Assembly: GCA_964618565.1 (NCBI GenBank)
Contig: CAZUBA010000026.1
Coordinates: 1-29,309 of the forward strand
Origin: STC-113 sp964618565
GTDB taxonomy: Bacteria; Patescibacteriota; Gracilibacteria; BD1-5; UBA2023
DNA length: 29,309 bases
Direction of reading: 5' to 3'
In this document: piece by piece, positions 11,163 to 22,885 of the stretch
How positions within the stretch are numbered: the first letter of the stretch is position 1
Layout: every line of letters starts with the position of its first letter
Notes under the pieces: model-generated
Databases searched by the model: none
What the model was told of the DNA's origin: nothing
Seen by the model: the letters and a program-made list of their open reading frames with translations, nothing else
Translations under genes and position numbers: made by a program

Positions 11163-12011
11163 ATGAAAGATAAAAACTTAGATGACATAATCTGATTACT
11201 GGGAAAAGACTTCGCCACTTTGGCAGGGGAATTATGACATTCTCCGGATGGTGCAAGAGAGGTTGTTGATAAAGTGATTAATTCAAGTGGAATTAAAGCA
11301 TTGGGAATATTGGATATCAAAAATCAAACTGAACCTGAAACTCCCATCATTATCGGAAATCCGAAACTTAAAACGGCTATTGAAGCCTTAAAAGCTTTCC
11401 CAGAAGGACGAACAAAAGCCTATGGCGACTTAATAAGCAATTCTTGAAATATAGATTCGACCGATCTTGAAAATGGAGGACATACAGCACTCATGCACGC
11501 ATCATTCTTCTGATTTACAGAAATTGTCGAAGCTTTGCTTAATGCCTGAGCAGACCCATTCTTATTGGATTTCAGGTTTGAAAATAATTCATATGACCTA
11601 GCTGATTCCAGATGATATAAAGAAACGGCATCCTTTTTAAAGATATTCATGCTTGAACACCTTCCGGATAATATTCTTAAAGACTCTTCTGAAATAAGAG
11701 ACCTCCTAGAATTCAAATTCGATATAAAGATAACTGACATCTATAATTTCTGTAATTTCCCTGATTGAACACTTGGCTGAATTGTACGAATTGACAATTG
11801 ACTTAACTTGCCATTTGCCTGAGACAAGCTCATTAGGGAGATAGAATTGAGAAAGATAACTGACACTAAGGATATATATGTAAGTAAATCTTGAGTGCTT
11901 TGCGGTAAGATTCAGCTTAGCAATGGCGGGTGGTTTAATTTTGAATGAAACATAATTACGAATGCAGTATCAAATCCAAATAATAAATGAGTTACCAGAA
12001 TAACATATTAA
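11163..12011 (+). CDS. Hybrid adaptor-domain protein: ankyrins plus one beta module (282 aa)
   Basis: The N-terminal domain (residues 1-36) contains L-D-D-I-I-G-L-L-G-K and E-L-G-H-S-P. Ankyrin repeats occupy about 98-165, with a canonical H-T-A-L-M-H-A and a L-L-N-A-G-A-D-P loop in which TGA supplies the Gly. The last roughly 100 residues match the beta module of the neighbouring genes (L-P-F-A-G-D, then G-G-W-F-N-F-E-G). It is the only one of the 11 paralogs in which I see both recognition types, so it is either a recombinant or the link between the two groups. It starts 11 bases after the previous stop and ends 1 base before the next start. Confidence 0.85.
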
Positions 12012-12012
12012 T

Positions 12013-12999
12013 ATGACAGCACAAAACCTAGATGACATAATCTGACTGCTTTGAAAAGACTTCAACACAATCGCTGAGGAATTATGACATTCTCCAGACA
12101 GTGCAAGGGAAGTCATCAAAAGCGCAATTGAATGAAACCGGATAAAGGCATCGGGCGTTATTGACGCGCCCCTTCCTGCACCTGCAAATGAGAGGATTCC
12201 AATCGAATCTGCATCAGTTGATTCTTTGTTGGATGCTCTTAAGACTGAATTTGAATTGAATAATGGAGTAATAATCGTTGAATTTATGGAAACAGATTTC
12301 ACACCTGATGGCGTGCCATTCTGAAAGGTGAAGCTATCCGATATGTGTATCCTTCCATTTTATTGAAAACAAATACTATCAAATTCAACTATCGCATATT
12401 GCGACCACATAAAATTCTCCGAATCATGATATGTATATGGAGCTGTCTGAATGAAGGATTGAGGAGTCATACCATTTAAAATCAGCAATAAAGTAAAATA
12501 TTGCATACCAGTTGTTTGATCAGTGCAGATAAATAATTGCGAGGATCTTGAAATTATGCCAAATGGGATTTTGAAATGAAAAATCAGCGATAAGAAAGAC
12601 TGGAAATGGTATGAATTTGAATGAGCTGAGATTATAGGCAGAGTTTTGAAATCGTCAAACATTATCTTTAGGGATAAGCATTCTATTGCGAAAGAACTTA
12701 AAGGTAAATATTGAATTGATGTTGATAAAAGCGACTTGAAAGTTGCGTATATGCTTTATAATTGCCCTTTGTACTGAACAATAAGACCAGTCAAGTGAGG
12801 AAAATACCCTTACGTATGAGGGGAAATGTTCAGGGAGGTGGAATGACATAGGATTGAGCATATTCACTCGATCGAACAAAAACATAATTATTTCATTTGC
12901 ACTATTTCGATTTATTGATGAGGTGACAGAGAAACAATTATAATTAAAGAACGCTGAAAATATGTTATTTATCTTAATAAGTCAATTAACCTGATATAA
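12013..12999 (+). CDS. Adaptor-domain protein with divergent beta repeats (328 aa)
   Basis: The N-terminal domain (LDDIIGLLGKDFNTIAEELG, then H-S-P-D-S-A-R-E-V-I) is encoded by DNA identical over 67 bases to that of the next gene. A Pro/Ala-rich hinge follows (about 45-75), then probable beta modules with L-P-F-Y-G-K, Y-V-Y-G-A-V and K-W-Y-E-F-E-G. The C-terminal third is more diverged, with its own D-W/D-R stretches and many Tyr residues. No enzymatic motif is visible. The stop TAA shares its last A with the next ATG (TAATG), typical of tightly coupled genes. Confidence 0.82.
12032..12098 (+). repeat. 67-base exact repeat, copy 1
   Basis: This stretch encodes the N-terminal domain of the 12013 gene and is base-for-base identical to 13018-13084 in the next gene, synonymous sites included. 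The flanking sequences differ. Confidence 0.9.
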
Positions 13000-14396
13000 T
13001 GAATGCAGATAATCTTAATGACATAATCTGACTGCTTTGAAAAGACTTCAACACAATCGCTGAGGAATTATGACATTCTCCAGATGGCGCAAGAGAGGTT
13101 GTTGAGTGAGTTATTAAAGATAACCGGATCAGGGCATGAGAAATTCTAGAAACAGAAACAAAACTACCGCTCAAGACTGAGGAAGCGGCGGTCATACAGG
13201 CTACCGATGAAGAAGCATCAGAAATGAATTGGTGAGAACTGAAAGTTATAATTGAAAATAAATATAAGGTTTATATTAATAGTTATCTTTCAGGTTGAAA
13301 AACAGCTAACGGTAAGAAATATTGAATAGTACATCTTAGCAACTGAGACATTCTGCCATTTTTTGGCGATGTTTTGTTTGATAATATATGAGGCCACAAA
13401 ATAACTTCTGCTAATATAGGCTACGACACAGGGTTAGATGCAATTAGATGACAACTTAAAATACAATGAAATTTAACTCTGCCATTTGCTTTCATTATCA
13501 AGAAAATAAATTGAACACCCACAATTGAACCAGATATGAGTCAAGTTCGTATAGCTACTCAACCATATAAGAATTGGGATGAACTGGAAAAAATTCTTGA
13601 AGCTAAATATGGCATAACTATTTGATGGTGAAACGTTACTGTGCACAATACTCCGTATTGAGTGATTTATTGACACATTATAATCAAATGAAATCCTAAT
13701 TTCATTGTTCCTTTTATATGAGATAAAATTTATTTTGACTTCTGAGAGAATAAGATTTTGAATGTTGGCAATCTTTCATTTGATTGATTGAATCTCACTT
13801 GAGAAGTTGAGCTTGAGGATTGAGAATTTTATGAATTCATTTGAAATAAGCTAATATCTAAAGTTGTCAAAGCTTGAGAAGATAAAGTATACACCTCTAT
13901 AAACATACTCAAAGAAATACTTAATTCAAAATATGGTTTCAAAATCAAAGCTTGGAAAGATCTGGATAATTTGCCCAATTGATGACTTACTTGAAAAATC
14001 AGATTAGATGATGGGTTCTGGTATGAATTCACTTGAGATTCCGTAACGGGCGGAAATGTTTCAAATGCTATCAGGATTTCAAAAGAATGGGATGAATTAA
14101 GAACGGCCTTAAGCAATAAGTATTCGATTAATATAGTAGATTATGATTTGTGAAGTTCATCAGGTCCTGGTAATTTTCCTATTTTCTGATGAATTGAGCT
14201 TGATTCTATGAAGATAATACCCTTTATTTGAGATACGGCAATATTTTCTCTTGATTGATTGGAAATCATTGGAGTAAAAGATTTTAAGCCCTTCCTGACA
14301 TTTATCGTATGCAAAATTAAAGTAGCATATGATTGAGAATGGATAAATGCCATAATCGAGAAGAAAAATTGAATATATATAATCCGAAAAAAATAA
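12999..14396 (+). CDS. Adaptor-domain protein with WYEF-type repeats (465 aa)
   Basis: Residues 1-36 are the shared N-terminal domain, followed by an acidic linker to about residue 75. About four beta modules follow. Their openings are N-W-G-E-L-K, N-W-D-E-L-E, an I-L-K-E-I-L and E-W-D-E-L-R, each leading to a K-Y-x-(I/V/F) strand. The inner strands read L-P-F-F-G-D, V-P-F-I-G-D and I-P-F-I-G-D, and one closing motif is D-G-F-W-Y-E-F. Most Gly residues in these turns are TGA codons. The start overlaps the preceding stop by one base and the next gene begins 1 base after its TAA. As in its neighbours, nothing suggests catalysis; a binding role is inferred. Confidence 0.84.
13018..13084 (+). repeat. 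67-base exact repeat, copy 2
   Basis: Identical to 12032-12098. It covers the coding sequence for the second half of helix 1 through the E-L-G-H-S-P turn of the N-terminal domain. Confidence 0.9.
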
Positions 14397-14397
14397 T

Positions 14398-15804
14398 ATG
14401 ACAAAACAATCGCTAGATGATATAATCTGATTGCTCTGAAAAGGATTCGATGAATTAGCGGAGGAATTATGACATTCCCCAGAAGGAGCGAAAGAAGTGG
14501 TAAATCTTGCCATAATTAGCAGCAGCTCAAAGGCAATGGCCGCCTTATCTCCAGATGAAGAAAAACTGCCAGTCATAAATGCTACAGAGACGCAAAAACT
14601 GGCTTTAGAGAAAATCGTCCAACATCTAAGAAGAGGAACATATGATAAAATGGCAAAAAGGCTAGAAAAAACAAATGATATAGATGTTGATATGTCAGAT
14701 ATTGTTCGTTATCCTCAATGACCCCTATTGTTTTTTGCTTTTTATAATGAAACCAACGATAGCGAGCTTATGGATCTGGTTCTGGCCGCAAAACCAGATA
14801 TGTCTGTTGTAGATTCAAATTGACGGAATATTCTAATGAAGGCAATTACCCACTCAACATCTTATACTAGAGATAATATAATTACGTTATTGAGCACTAT
14901 GAAAAAAATGTTTAATGCTTGAATAAATATCATGCAAACTGATAATGATTGAAAAACTGTATTGGACATTATAAGAGAAAGATGTTATTGAAGTTGTTTA
15001 AGAGATGATAACTTAGTAATGATTTATGATCTTATCAGAGTATATACAGATACTTATTGACCCACAAGAAAACAGATATATACAAAAAAAGTAGTTGAAG
15101 AATTAAAAAAATCCAGATTAACTGAAATGCGTGATTTTTGAGATATCATAGAGAAAACTTGAAATGTGAATGAGCTTAATGCAGCCTGAGATACATTGCT
15201 TTCAACTTTAATTTTAGAAAAAAAATATGATCTGATAAAAAACTTATGCTGAGCTTGAGCGGATCCCATTAAACCATTTAATGGGGGAAATTGAATGATA
15301 AGTCCGATTTCATACCTAGAGAATGAAAGATGAGATGAGGAAAAGAAAGTCCATGCCTTGCTTGTAAAACAAGCTGAAAATATCAAAAGACTTCATATTG
15401 CAGCAGAGCTTATGGAACAATATCAGCTTTATAGTGAAGATGCAGACAGGATGATCAGGGCATTTGACATTGATGCCCGAGACTTAAAAACATGATTGAC
15501 TCCATTCATGAAGATTGTTATGAATTGAAACATGGCATTGATTAAAGCCCTAGAATTGACAAACCCAAATACTGGAGCTGTTGATGAAAATTGATTTTCG
15601 GCACTTATGATTGCTGCTTGAACTTGAAAAATGGATCTTGTGGAATGTGTTTTGGCTGTTTGAAGTCCAGCAGATATAGAAATCAAAAACTTCCAATTTC
15701 TTACCGCTCAGGAAATGGCGAAAAAATTGTGATATATTGATATCGCTGAGAGGATTGATAAATTTGCCCGTGATTGGGAAAGCGATAACGATATACCTTT
15801 TTAA
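14398..15804 (+). CDS. Adaptor-domain ankyrin protein (468 aa)
   Basis: The shared N-terminal domain (LDDIIGLLGKGFDELAEELG, then H-S-P-E-G-A) is followed from about residue 100 by degenerate ankyrin repeats. The clearest copies are D-S-N-G-R-N-I-L-M-K-A-I at about 140, the C-G-A-G-A-D-P loop at about 280 and E-N-G-F-S-A-L-M-I-A-A-G-T-G near residue 400. It is the first pure ankyrin member after the beta-repeat group. No signal peptide or membrane segment is visible. The protein probably binds other proteins through its solenoid; its target cannot be read from the sequence. It lies 1 base after the previous stop and 8 bases before the next start. Confidence 0.85.
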
Positions 15805-15812
15805 CATATACC

Positions 15813-17243
15813 ATGAATTGACAAAATCTAGATGACATCATATCTCAATTAGCGAAACCGGTTGAAGAATTAGCCGGGGATATTTGAGTTGCACCTGAAA
15901 ATATTTGAATATATATAGAAAATTCAATTACTTGAAAGTTTTCAGGTTTAAAGTGAGGAGTTTCATCTTGAGTCGAGGCCCTATTAGAAAAAGATAAAGA
16001 AATAACTCCTGAGTCAGAAGATGGTGTGATGCCAGTTTTTAACAACCTCATAAGGCTCTTAAAATCTGAATCACTGAAAAATCCATGATATGAACAATAT
16101 ATTGACCTTTTGGTCTCCACTATGAATGTAGATGCAACCGGTGAATCCGAGCGGACGCTGCTTTATTTCGCTCTACATGATTGAGCTTGCAATGAAGATT
16201 TTATCGTGGAAATATTGAAAGCTTGAGCAAATCCTAACTTGATAGTTTGTGGAGATACCACACTGCACTTTGCTATCGAGAATTGAAGTGAAAATATTGT
16301 CACTGCACTTATCAAATTTTGAGCAAATCCTGCTAAGCGGGATAAAAGCTGAATTTCCTGCTTGCAGCTTGCAAAACTTGCATGAAATAAAAAAATTTCT
16401 CATATCCTTGAAAACAGTAAGACATTCAGCTTTTTACAGCAGAATCTTCATGATATCTTGATTGCAAAGTGACATGATGGCTGGTCTCAGGCTATCATTT
16501 ATTCAAAAGATATGGAAACAGAACTTTATTGAGAAAAATGAATATTTTGGTTTGCGAATAAGGATGAAGATATAATGAAAGCCTTTATCGCATGCTGAGT
16601 TGATCTGAACGTTAGAGATGACAAAAAGATGACACCAATAATGAATGCTGCCAAATATGGAAAGAAAGAAATTGTCCTCGCCCTTCTTGAGGCATGAGCC
16701 GATAAGACTCTTCTGGATGAACAATGAAAACCAGCTTTTATGCATGCAAAATTAGCTTGATTTGATGATATTGTTAAGATACTGGAAAAGTGTCCGGTGA
16801 CTGACGATTTTTTGAATTATCTGAATTCGATTTGAATGAGTGTAGTCTCTGATTCAATAAAAGAGGATAGAGATATTGACGCCATAAGCGATCAAGGAAA
16901 TACATTGCTGATGTATGCATCGATGAGCTGAAATTTCACCCTGCTCAATGAATGCAAGAAATTTTGAGCTGATTTCAATTTAACCAATTCCAATTGACGA
17001 ACAGCATTAACTTATGCCGTGGCTAAAGAAAGCTCTGACGTTGTGGAATTTCTCCTTGATAATTGAGCAGATCCGAATAAGAAATTGATGTCTTGGTGAA
17101 CTGACAATGGGGCAGGCATTCAGGTAAGGGAGAGAACATGTTTGGATTTTACTGCAAACACGCAAATAATAAGACTGATTAAGCAACACAAATCTTTCAA
17201 TTGATGATTTCTAAGTAAAGTTGTTAATCTTTTAAAAAAATAA
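15813..17243 (+). CDS. Adaptor-domain ankyrin protein, second N-domain subtype (476 aa)
   Basis: The N-terminal domain is of the second subtype: LDDIISQLAKPVEELAGDIG in place of the G-K-D-F/E-L-G-H form. Ankyrin blocks lie at about 110-200 (twice with G-A-N-P), 253-325 (E-A-G-A-D-K) and 360-430 (D-N-G-A-D-P-N), separated by less regular helical stretches. The third codon is TGA (Gly). The C-terminus carries a basic amphipathic tail (F-L-S-K-V-V-N-L-L-K-K) with counterparts in the next two genes. The TAA is directly followed by the next ATG (TAAATG). Confidence 0.86.
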
Positions 17244-18710
17244 ATGACAAAGAATAATCTGCATGACATATTAGACCAACTATCCAAGCCAGTAGAAGAA
17301 CTGGCGAGAGATGCATGAGTTGAAGCTGATAACATATGAATGTTTGTCAGTGATTTGATTTCAGAAAACAAGATTCCTGAAATTATGAAGGAGGTGCAAA
17401 AGTGAATTATATCATCAGTTGAAGATCGGGCTAGGATTGGCGAGTCAGATAAACCAGTTTGATATATCAGCCAAACAATGCTTGATAAATTGATAAATAA
17501 GTTATGTGCTTCATGACAGTTATGATTTCAAAAATTTTGAAATATTATCAAGAAGACTAATTTCATAGACGAGCCAGATGAAGATTGATTGACATTTTTG
17601 AATTTCTTGGTTTTCAATTCGGCTGGAAACAGGTTTTCAGATATCCTTGAGAAGGTTCTTATTCTCTGAGCAAACCCTAATTGATTTTTCAATGGAGAAA
17701 ATCTTTTACATATTGCAACACAATATTGAAATATCAAGGTGGCATATTTATTGGTCAAATACTGAGCAGACCCTACCGCAAGGAATAAGTCTTGAACTTC
17801 TTCTCTCACAATCGCTAAAATCAATGGTTCCCAAGAAATGATAAATGTCCTTAAATCAAGTGACATATTCAAGATGAAATACGAAAAACTTTTAAGCGAG
17901 CTTAAGTTAAAGGGATTCAATTGAATTGATCTGCTTTTGCTCATGTCTTACGATCTTGACGCTGAAAGGAGCTGAGATCCTTGAATAATCCAATTCTGTT
18001 ACAGAGATGATGATGTCATGGGTGCGCTTATCGATTGTTGAGTGGATGTGAATGTTCGTGATTCCAAAAACTGATGGTCGTCCCTCATGTTTGCCACTTA
18101 CAATTGACATGTCAAAATGATCAAGATGCTTCTAGCTGCCTGAGCTGATATCAATGTGCAATGAAAGCAGGGCAAGACAGCTCTGGATATCGCAAATACC
18201 CAAGGCATTGAAGAAGTAAAGAAAATTCTCAGATATGCGCAGATCGAAGACAGTTTTTTAAAAGATCTATGAAAATCATGATTCTCCGCAATTTGACATA
18301 TTATTACTTCTGCTCAAGATATCAATGCGCCAGATATCAATGACAACACTCTTCTGCAGCTATTATCCTGTTCCTCCCATGTTGATCTTCTAAAGAAATG
18401 TATAGGGTATTGAGCCGATTTGGATTATCGGGAAAATTGAGGAATGACATCTTTGATGCTGGCAGCAAGGATGTGAAACCAGCAGAACGTAGAAATTCTT
18501 TTGAATGCCGGAGCCAATCCGAACATTACAGTCAAGTGATGGATAAATATGCATTATAAGCACAGGAAAAAGCCAATGCAAAGAGATCTGATGGATGCTG
18601 CGGACTTTGCCGAATTCAGCTGACATCCATTCCTTGCAAAGCTGATACGCAATTCTAAGAAATATTCTCGAGGTTCCTTAATTGCAAAATTTAAAAAAAT
18701 AATCAATTAA
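17244..18710 (+). CDS. Adaptor-domain ankyrin protein (488 aa)
   Basis: The N-terminal domain is of the second subtype (L-H-D-I-L-D-Q-L-S-K-P-V-E-E-L-A-R-D-A-G). Ankyrin blocks lie at about 134-209 (L-G-A-N-P-N, Y-G-A-D-P), 246-320 (A-A-G-A-D-I-N, G-K-T-A-L-D-I-A) and 362-472 (N-A-G-A-N-P-N). The Gly residues of the loops are a mix of GGN and TGA codons. It ends in the same type of basic tail as its neighbours (S-L-I-A-K-F-K-K-I-I). It abuts the genes on both sides with no spacer. A role as a variable binding protein is inferred from the repeats. Confidence 0.86.
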
Positions 18711-20183
18711 ATGATGTCCAATTCGATCAATGACATATTATCGCAGTTATCTAAGCCGATAGAAGAACTTGCAAGAGATGCGTGAATCCCTCCTGAATGA
18801 GTTAGCAGCTTTATCGATGAAGTTGCAAATGATCACATTCAGCCTGTAATCTCTATGATTAAGGACTCTTTCTGAGATATACTGCCTGTTGCAGGTCACT
18901 TATCATGAAATGCCGATTCGAGTCATTTTGAAGATTTGATTTCATATTTGAAATCAAAATGACTGACTATTCTGTGCGAAGCTATTGAAAATGAGAAAAA
19001 TGCCGATGCTATTTTGCCAGCATGATGCACATCTCTGCATTTCTCGTTTGTATTCCCGAATGATCTTTCATTAAGCAAAAAACTGCTTTTGGCTTGAGCA
19101 AATCCGAATGTCTGTGGAGATTTCTCTAGAACCGCACTCCATCTCTGAGTATCGACCTGAGATATTGAGCTTGTAGAGATGATGCTTGAAAAATGAGCAG
19201 AACCCAATGCCAGAGACATGAAATGAGAAACGCCGCTCCATTATGCAATCAATAAGAAAGATTCTAAAATGATTGAATTACTGAAGAGCTCTCTGAAGTA
19301 TAGATTATATTTAGGTGAGTTATATGAAGCATTTGAAACTTCTCTAAATTTTGTCTCAGGAAAATGACATGAATATGTCACAGTTATGCAAGCGGACTGA
19401 GGCGATATCGAAACAAAACATTATTGAGATAATCTGATTTATAATTTCATATGACAGGATTTGAAATTAGTAAAGGCTCTTATTAAAGCCTGAGCAAGGA
19501 TAGATCCATTAAGCATGAGTCATTCGACACCCCTGATAAAGGCTGCTAAAGTCTGAGATTGAGCTAGTGCAAAGTGTCTGCTTGAGGCCCATGCAAATAT
19601 CAATGCTACTGATGTTAAATGATGCACCCCATCTCAGATTGCCACAGATTATTGACATCCAGAGATAGCAAAAGATATAAATTGGGTATTTATCAAATCG
19701 GAATTATTAGATTCCATAAAGCAATTGTGATTCGAGCAAAATGCAGATATGATAGAATCATTAAATAATATAAATGCGATTGAACAAGAAACATGAATGA
19801 CGATTGTTCATAAGTTATCAATTGCAAGCGAAAATTCTAGACTGCTAGAAAAATGTTTGGATTTCTGAGCGAATCCGAATATCCCTGCTTTAATAGCGAT
19901 TTGTACACCTCTTATGATAGCAGCGGCTACATGAAATTATCTTTGAGCTGAAATACTTTTAAAAAAAGGTGCTGATCCCAACATCACCGCTACCAGAAAA
20001 TGAACTTCTTGGTGAGTTAGTATCGAAGGGCCAGTCGATGCCACACAAATAGCTCTAATAGCATGACATACTAAGCTGGCCAAGCTGATAAGATCTGACA
20101 AAAGATATATTAAGAAATGATTTTTTGCCGATTTTAAGAAATTATTCGGCCAGAGCAATTGAGATGGTTGATTAGAAATGTAA
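18711..20183 (+). CDS. Adaptor-domain ankyrin protein (490 aa)
   Basis: The second-subtype N-terminal domain (I-N-D-I-L-S-Q-L-S-K-P-I-E-E-L-A-R-D-A-G) is preceded by two adjacent ATG codons; the first directly follows the upstream TAA. Ankyrin blocks lie at about 104-194 (near-canonical R-T-A-L-H-L-G and G-E-T-P-L-H-Y-A), 244-320 and 360-461 (G-A-N-P-N and K-G-A-D-P-N). The C-terminal tail contains G-F-F-A-D-F-K-K-L-F, like the two upstream paralogs. No enzyme motif is present. It is 10 bases ahead of the next gene. Confidence 0.86.
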
Positions 20184-20193
20184 TAAAAAATAT

Positions 20194-21366
20194 ATGGAAA
20201 AACAATCAATAGACGACATAACAAGACTTCTTTCCATGGATCTCGGTGCATTGACTGAGGAATTATGACATACCCCTGAAGAGGCTAAGGCTATAGTGAA
20301 TTGAGTCGTGGAAGCAGGCAGTCCAGCGGTTGAGGCTTTGATTGATGAGGTTTCGCATGATGTAGAAGATGCTCTGGTCCCTTCTGTATATACAGCATCT
20401 GAATTACAAATTATCATTAGCGGGCTGCGCAAGAGTTTGGATTCAGAAAAATCAGAATGGATCAATGATATATTGATGAATAATGATTTGTTCTATTTGG
20501 ATAAGGATGAGAATAACATTCTCATGATCCTCATATCAGAATGAAATATCAATGCTGTCGAATATTTGGCTGCTTATCCATTTGATTTTTTTCATAAAAA
20601 TAAAGATGGCTATAATCTTTTTGATCTTGTTGAAATTCTCGCCTCTGATAATCAGCTTAATGAATCATATAAAAATAATGTCAGACAATGCTATAAGATA
20701 ATTTATGATAAAGTCGAATCTGCTTTAAGTATTGAATTTGTGCTTATGACATTAAAGAAATCTTCTAATTTTCATCAATATGAAGAGTTATATGAAAAAA
20801 TGCTTATATCCTCAAACATAAATGAAATAAATTGATTTGGTACGAATCTTCTCCAAAAAGCTTCTTTATATTGAGATGTCAATGTTGTAAAGGTTCTTGT
20901 AAAAAATTGAATTGATATAAAACACGCAAATTGAAAATGAGAAACAGCAATAAGTATTGCCAAATCAATGCTTCAATGAAGTAAATTCATAACGGATTAT
21001 GAAGAAATAATAAAAATTGTCACTGATGCTGATAATATTTCATTTAAGGTTAAACCTATACTGGATTTTTTTGAAGATAATAAAAACAGAAATAGATGAA
21101 CATATTATCCTCACTTCATATTTTTGCTTAAGAAGACTTGAAATATAGATGAAATAGATCCAGTTTCTTGAAACACTCTATTGCATGCCGCCATATCGGA
21201 TTGGGATGTGGCATTGATTAATCTTTTATGGAAGCAGTGAGCCAAAACTGATATACCGAATAAAGGATGATCAACTGTTTCAGAAATAATAGCAACAAAA
21301 ACTCATCCATTTTATCAGAAATTCAATGAAATGCTCAAAGATAATAACAGGAATGCGATCATTTAG
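20194..21366 (+). CDS. Adaptor-domain ankyrin-like protein (390 aa)
   Basis: The N-terminal domain is of the first subtype with a changed first helix (I-D-D-I-T-R-L-L-S-M, then E-E-L-G-H-T-P-E-E-A). The body is helical and less regular than in the earlier genes. Ankyrin-type units are visible at about 216-256 (T-N-L-L-Q-K-A-S-L-Y-G-D) and 316-370 (N-T-L-L-H-A-A). It is closely related along its length to the next gene; both share a Y-P-F-D segment at a comparable position. It is one of three genes in the window ending in TAG, and it is followed by a 43-base AT-rich gap. Confidence 0.83.
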
Positions 21367-21409
21367 AAGGAAAATTGAAGTGCATATTTTTACATAAACT
21401 AAAAAAATT

Positions 21410-22879
21410 ATGAAAAAAAATAACTTAGATGACATAACACGATTGCTCGCGCTAGAATTTGATGATTTGGCTTGAGAATTAGGTCATAGCCCTGATGAGG
21501 CAAGGTCGATCGTCGATTCAGCGGTTTCTGAAATTAAGCCGAGTCAAGTCGATGATCTTATCTGAATGGTTTCTGGAGTTGTCAGCGATAAATTAGAATC
21601 TCATAAACCCCAAGTGATTTATAGTGACCAAGAGCTTTGACTTATAGTTGATTTGATTAAGGGCGAAAAGATAAATGAATCAAAATGGCCTTGGACAAAG
21701 GAGATAATGGAACAACATAACCTATTCTGTACAAATCTTTTTTGACAGAATATCTTAATGGCAATGGTTATGGAATGACAAATAGATGTTGTTGAGCTAT
21801 TAGCAAAATATCCATTTGATATGGATCATAGAGACAGGAATTGAAAAACCATAATCGACCTCATTGAGTTCACTCTGAATTCATATATGGACGACATAGA
21901 TAAAGGGAAAGTACATATGTGTGCAGATTATATCTATGAGAAGCTTGAATCAGAACCAACGCTGCAATTTCTGATAAAAACCATTGAAGGTTCCAGCAAC
22001 CATTCCAAGTATGCCTGATTGCTGCACGAGGCAAAACAGACTTGAGATTTTAATGTGACTGATGACAGGAAAAACACTATGCTTATAAATGCAGCATTGT
22101 TGTGAGATTATAAGGTTGTTAAGACATTGGTGAATTACTGAGCCGATATCTATAAGAAGAATATCGAATGAGCAACGGCATTGTATTTAGCTAACTGAAT
22201 GCTGGGAATTAAACCGGACATTGCCGAGTACAAAGATATAGTAAGCTTATTGTCTTCAAAAGATCTTTCCCTATGAATCAAGGATATCATAGGATATATG
22301 GAAGATTCGATAAAATATAAATCTGATTCACAATACATGCACATCTTGAGTCTTATTAAAAAAACCTGAGACATCAATACCGTTGGTGGCGGCTGATGAA
22401 ATCCGATTCTCAATATAGCGATTTCATTCTGGGATGAGCCGCTTATAAAAATGCTTCTTAAAAATTGAGCCAAAACTGATACCATAAACAAGAAATGACA
22501 GGATACACTGGAATATTCCAAAGAAAAGTGAAATCTTTTTTATCAGAACCTGATGGTGCTTATAAATGATAATAAAAGAGAAGAAGAAAGACTGGATAAA
22601 GCATGTTCTTTTTTGTCAAAATCAAATGATAGTGATGTACTTGATCAGCTGCTTTTGATAAAAAGCTCAAAGAATATTAATATAAGAAATTCAAGCTGAG
22701 ATGCTATTCTCCATCTTCTGGCAAAAAAATGAGATTTAGATTTATTCAACCAAGTTTTTCATCTTTGATGAGATATGGATTTGCCAGACTGAAAATGAGC
22801 TTCAATGGTCCAATGTTCCTTAGATTGATGAAATGATGAACTTACTGCTTATATTAACAATAAATCATTCCCTTTTTAA
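21410..22879 (+). CDS. Adaptor-domain ankyrin-like protein (489 aa)
   Basis: The N-terminal domain reads LDDITRLLALEFDDLAGELG, then H-S-P-D-E-A-R; here the Gly of E-L-G is GGT rather than TGA. Residues about 75-180 align with the previous gene (E-L-G-L-I-V, N-I-L-M-A-M-V, A-K-Y-P-F-D). Ankyrin units follow at about 207-264 (Y-G-A-D-I-Y), 314-365 (N-G-A-K-T-D) and 427-475. Double TGA codons (Gly-Gly) occur several times. The pair 20194/21410 looks like a duplication that is older than the 12013/12999 pair. Confidence 0.84.
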
Positions 22880-22885
22880 TTTTAC

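Noticed and set aside
12360..12885. Minus-strand open frames of 76-100 aa, as also seen at 14141-14576, 17528-17944 and elsewhere opposite the plus-strand genes.
   Set aside because: They lie opposite continuous plus-strand genes with clear domains. TGA on the coding strand becomes TCA on the other strand, which removes stops and creates open shadows.
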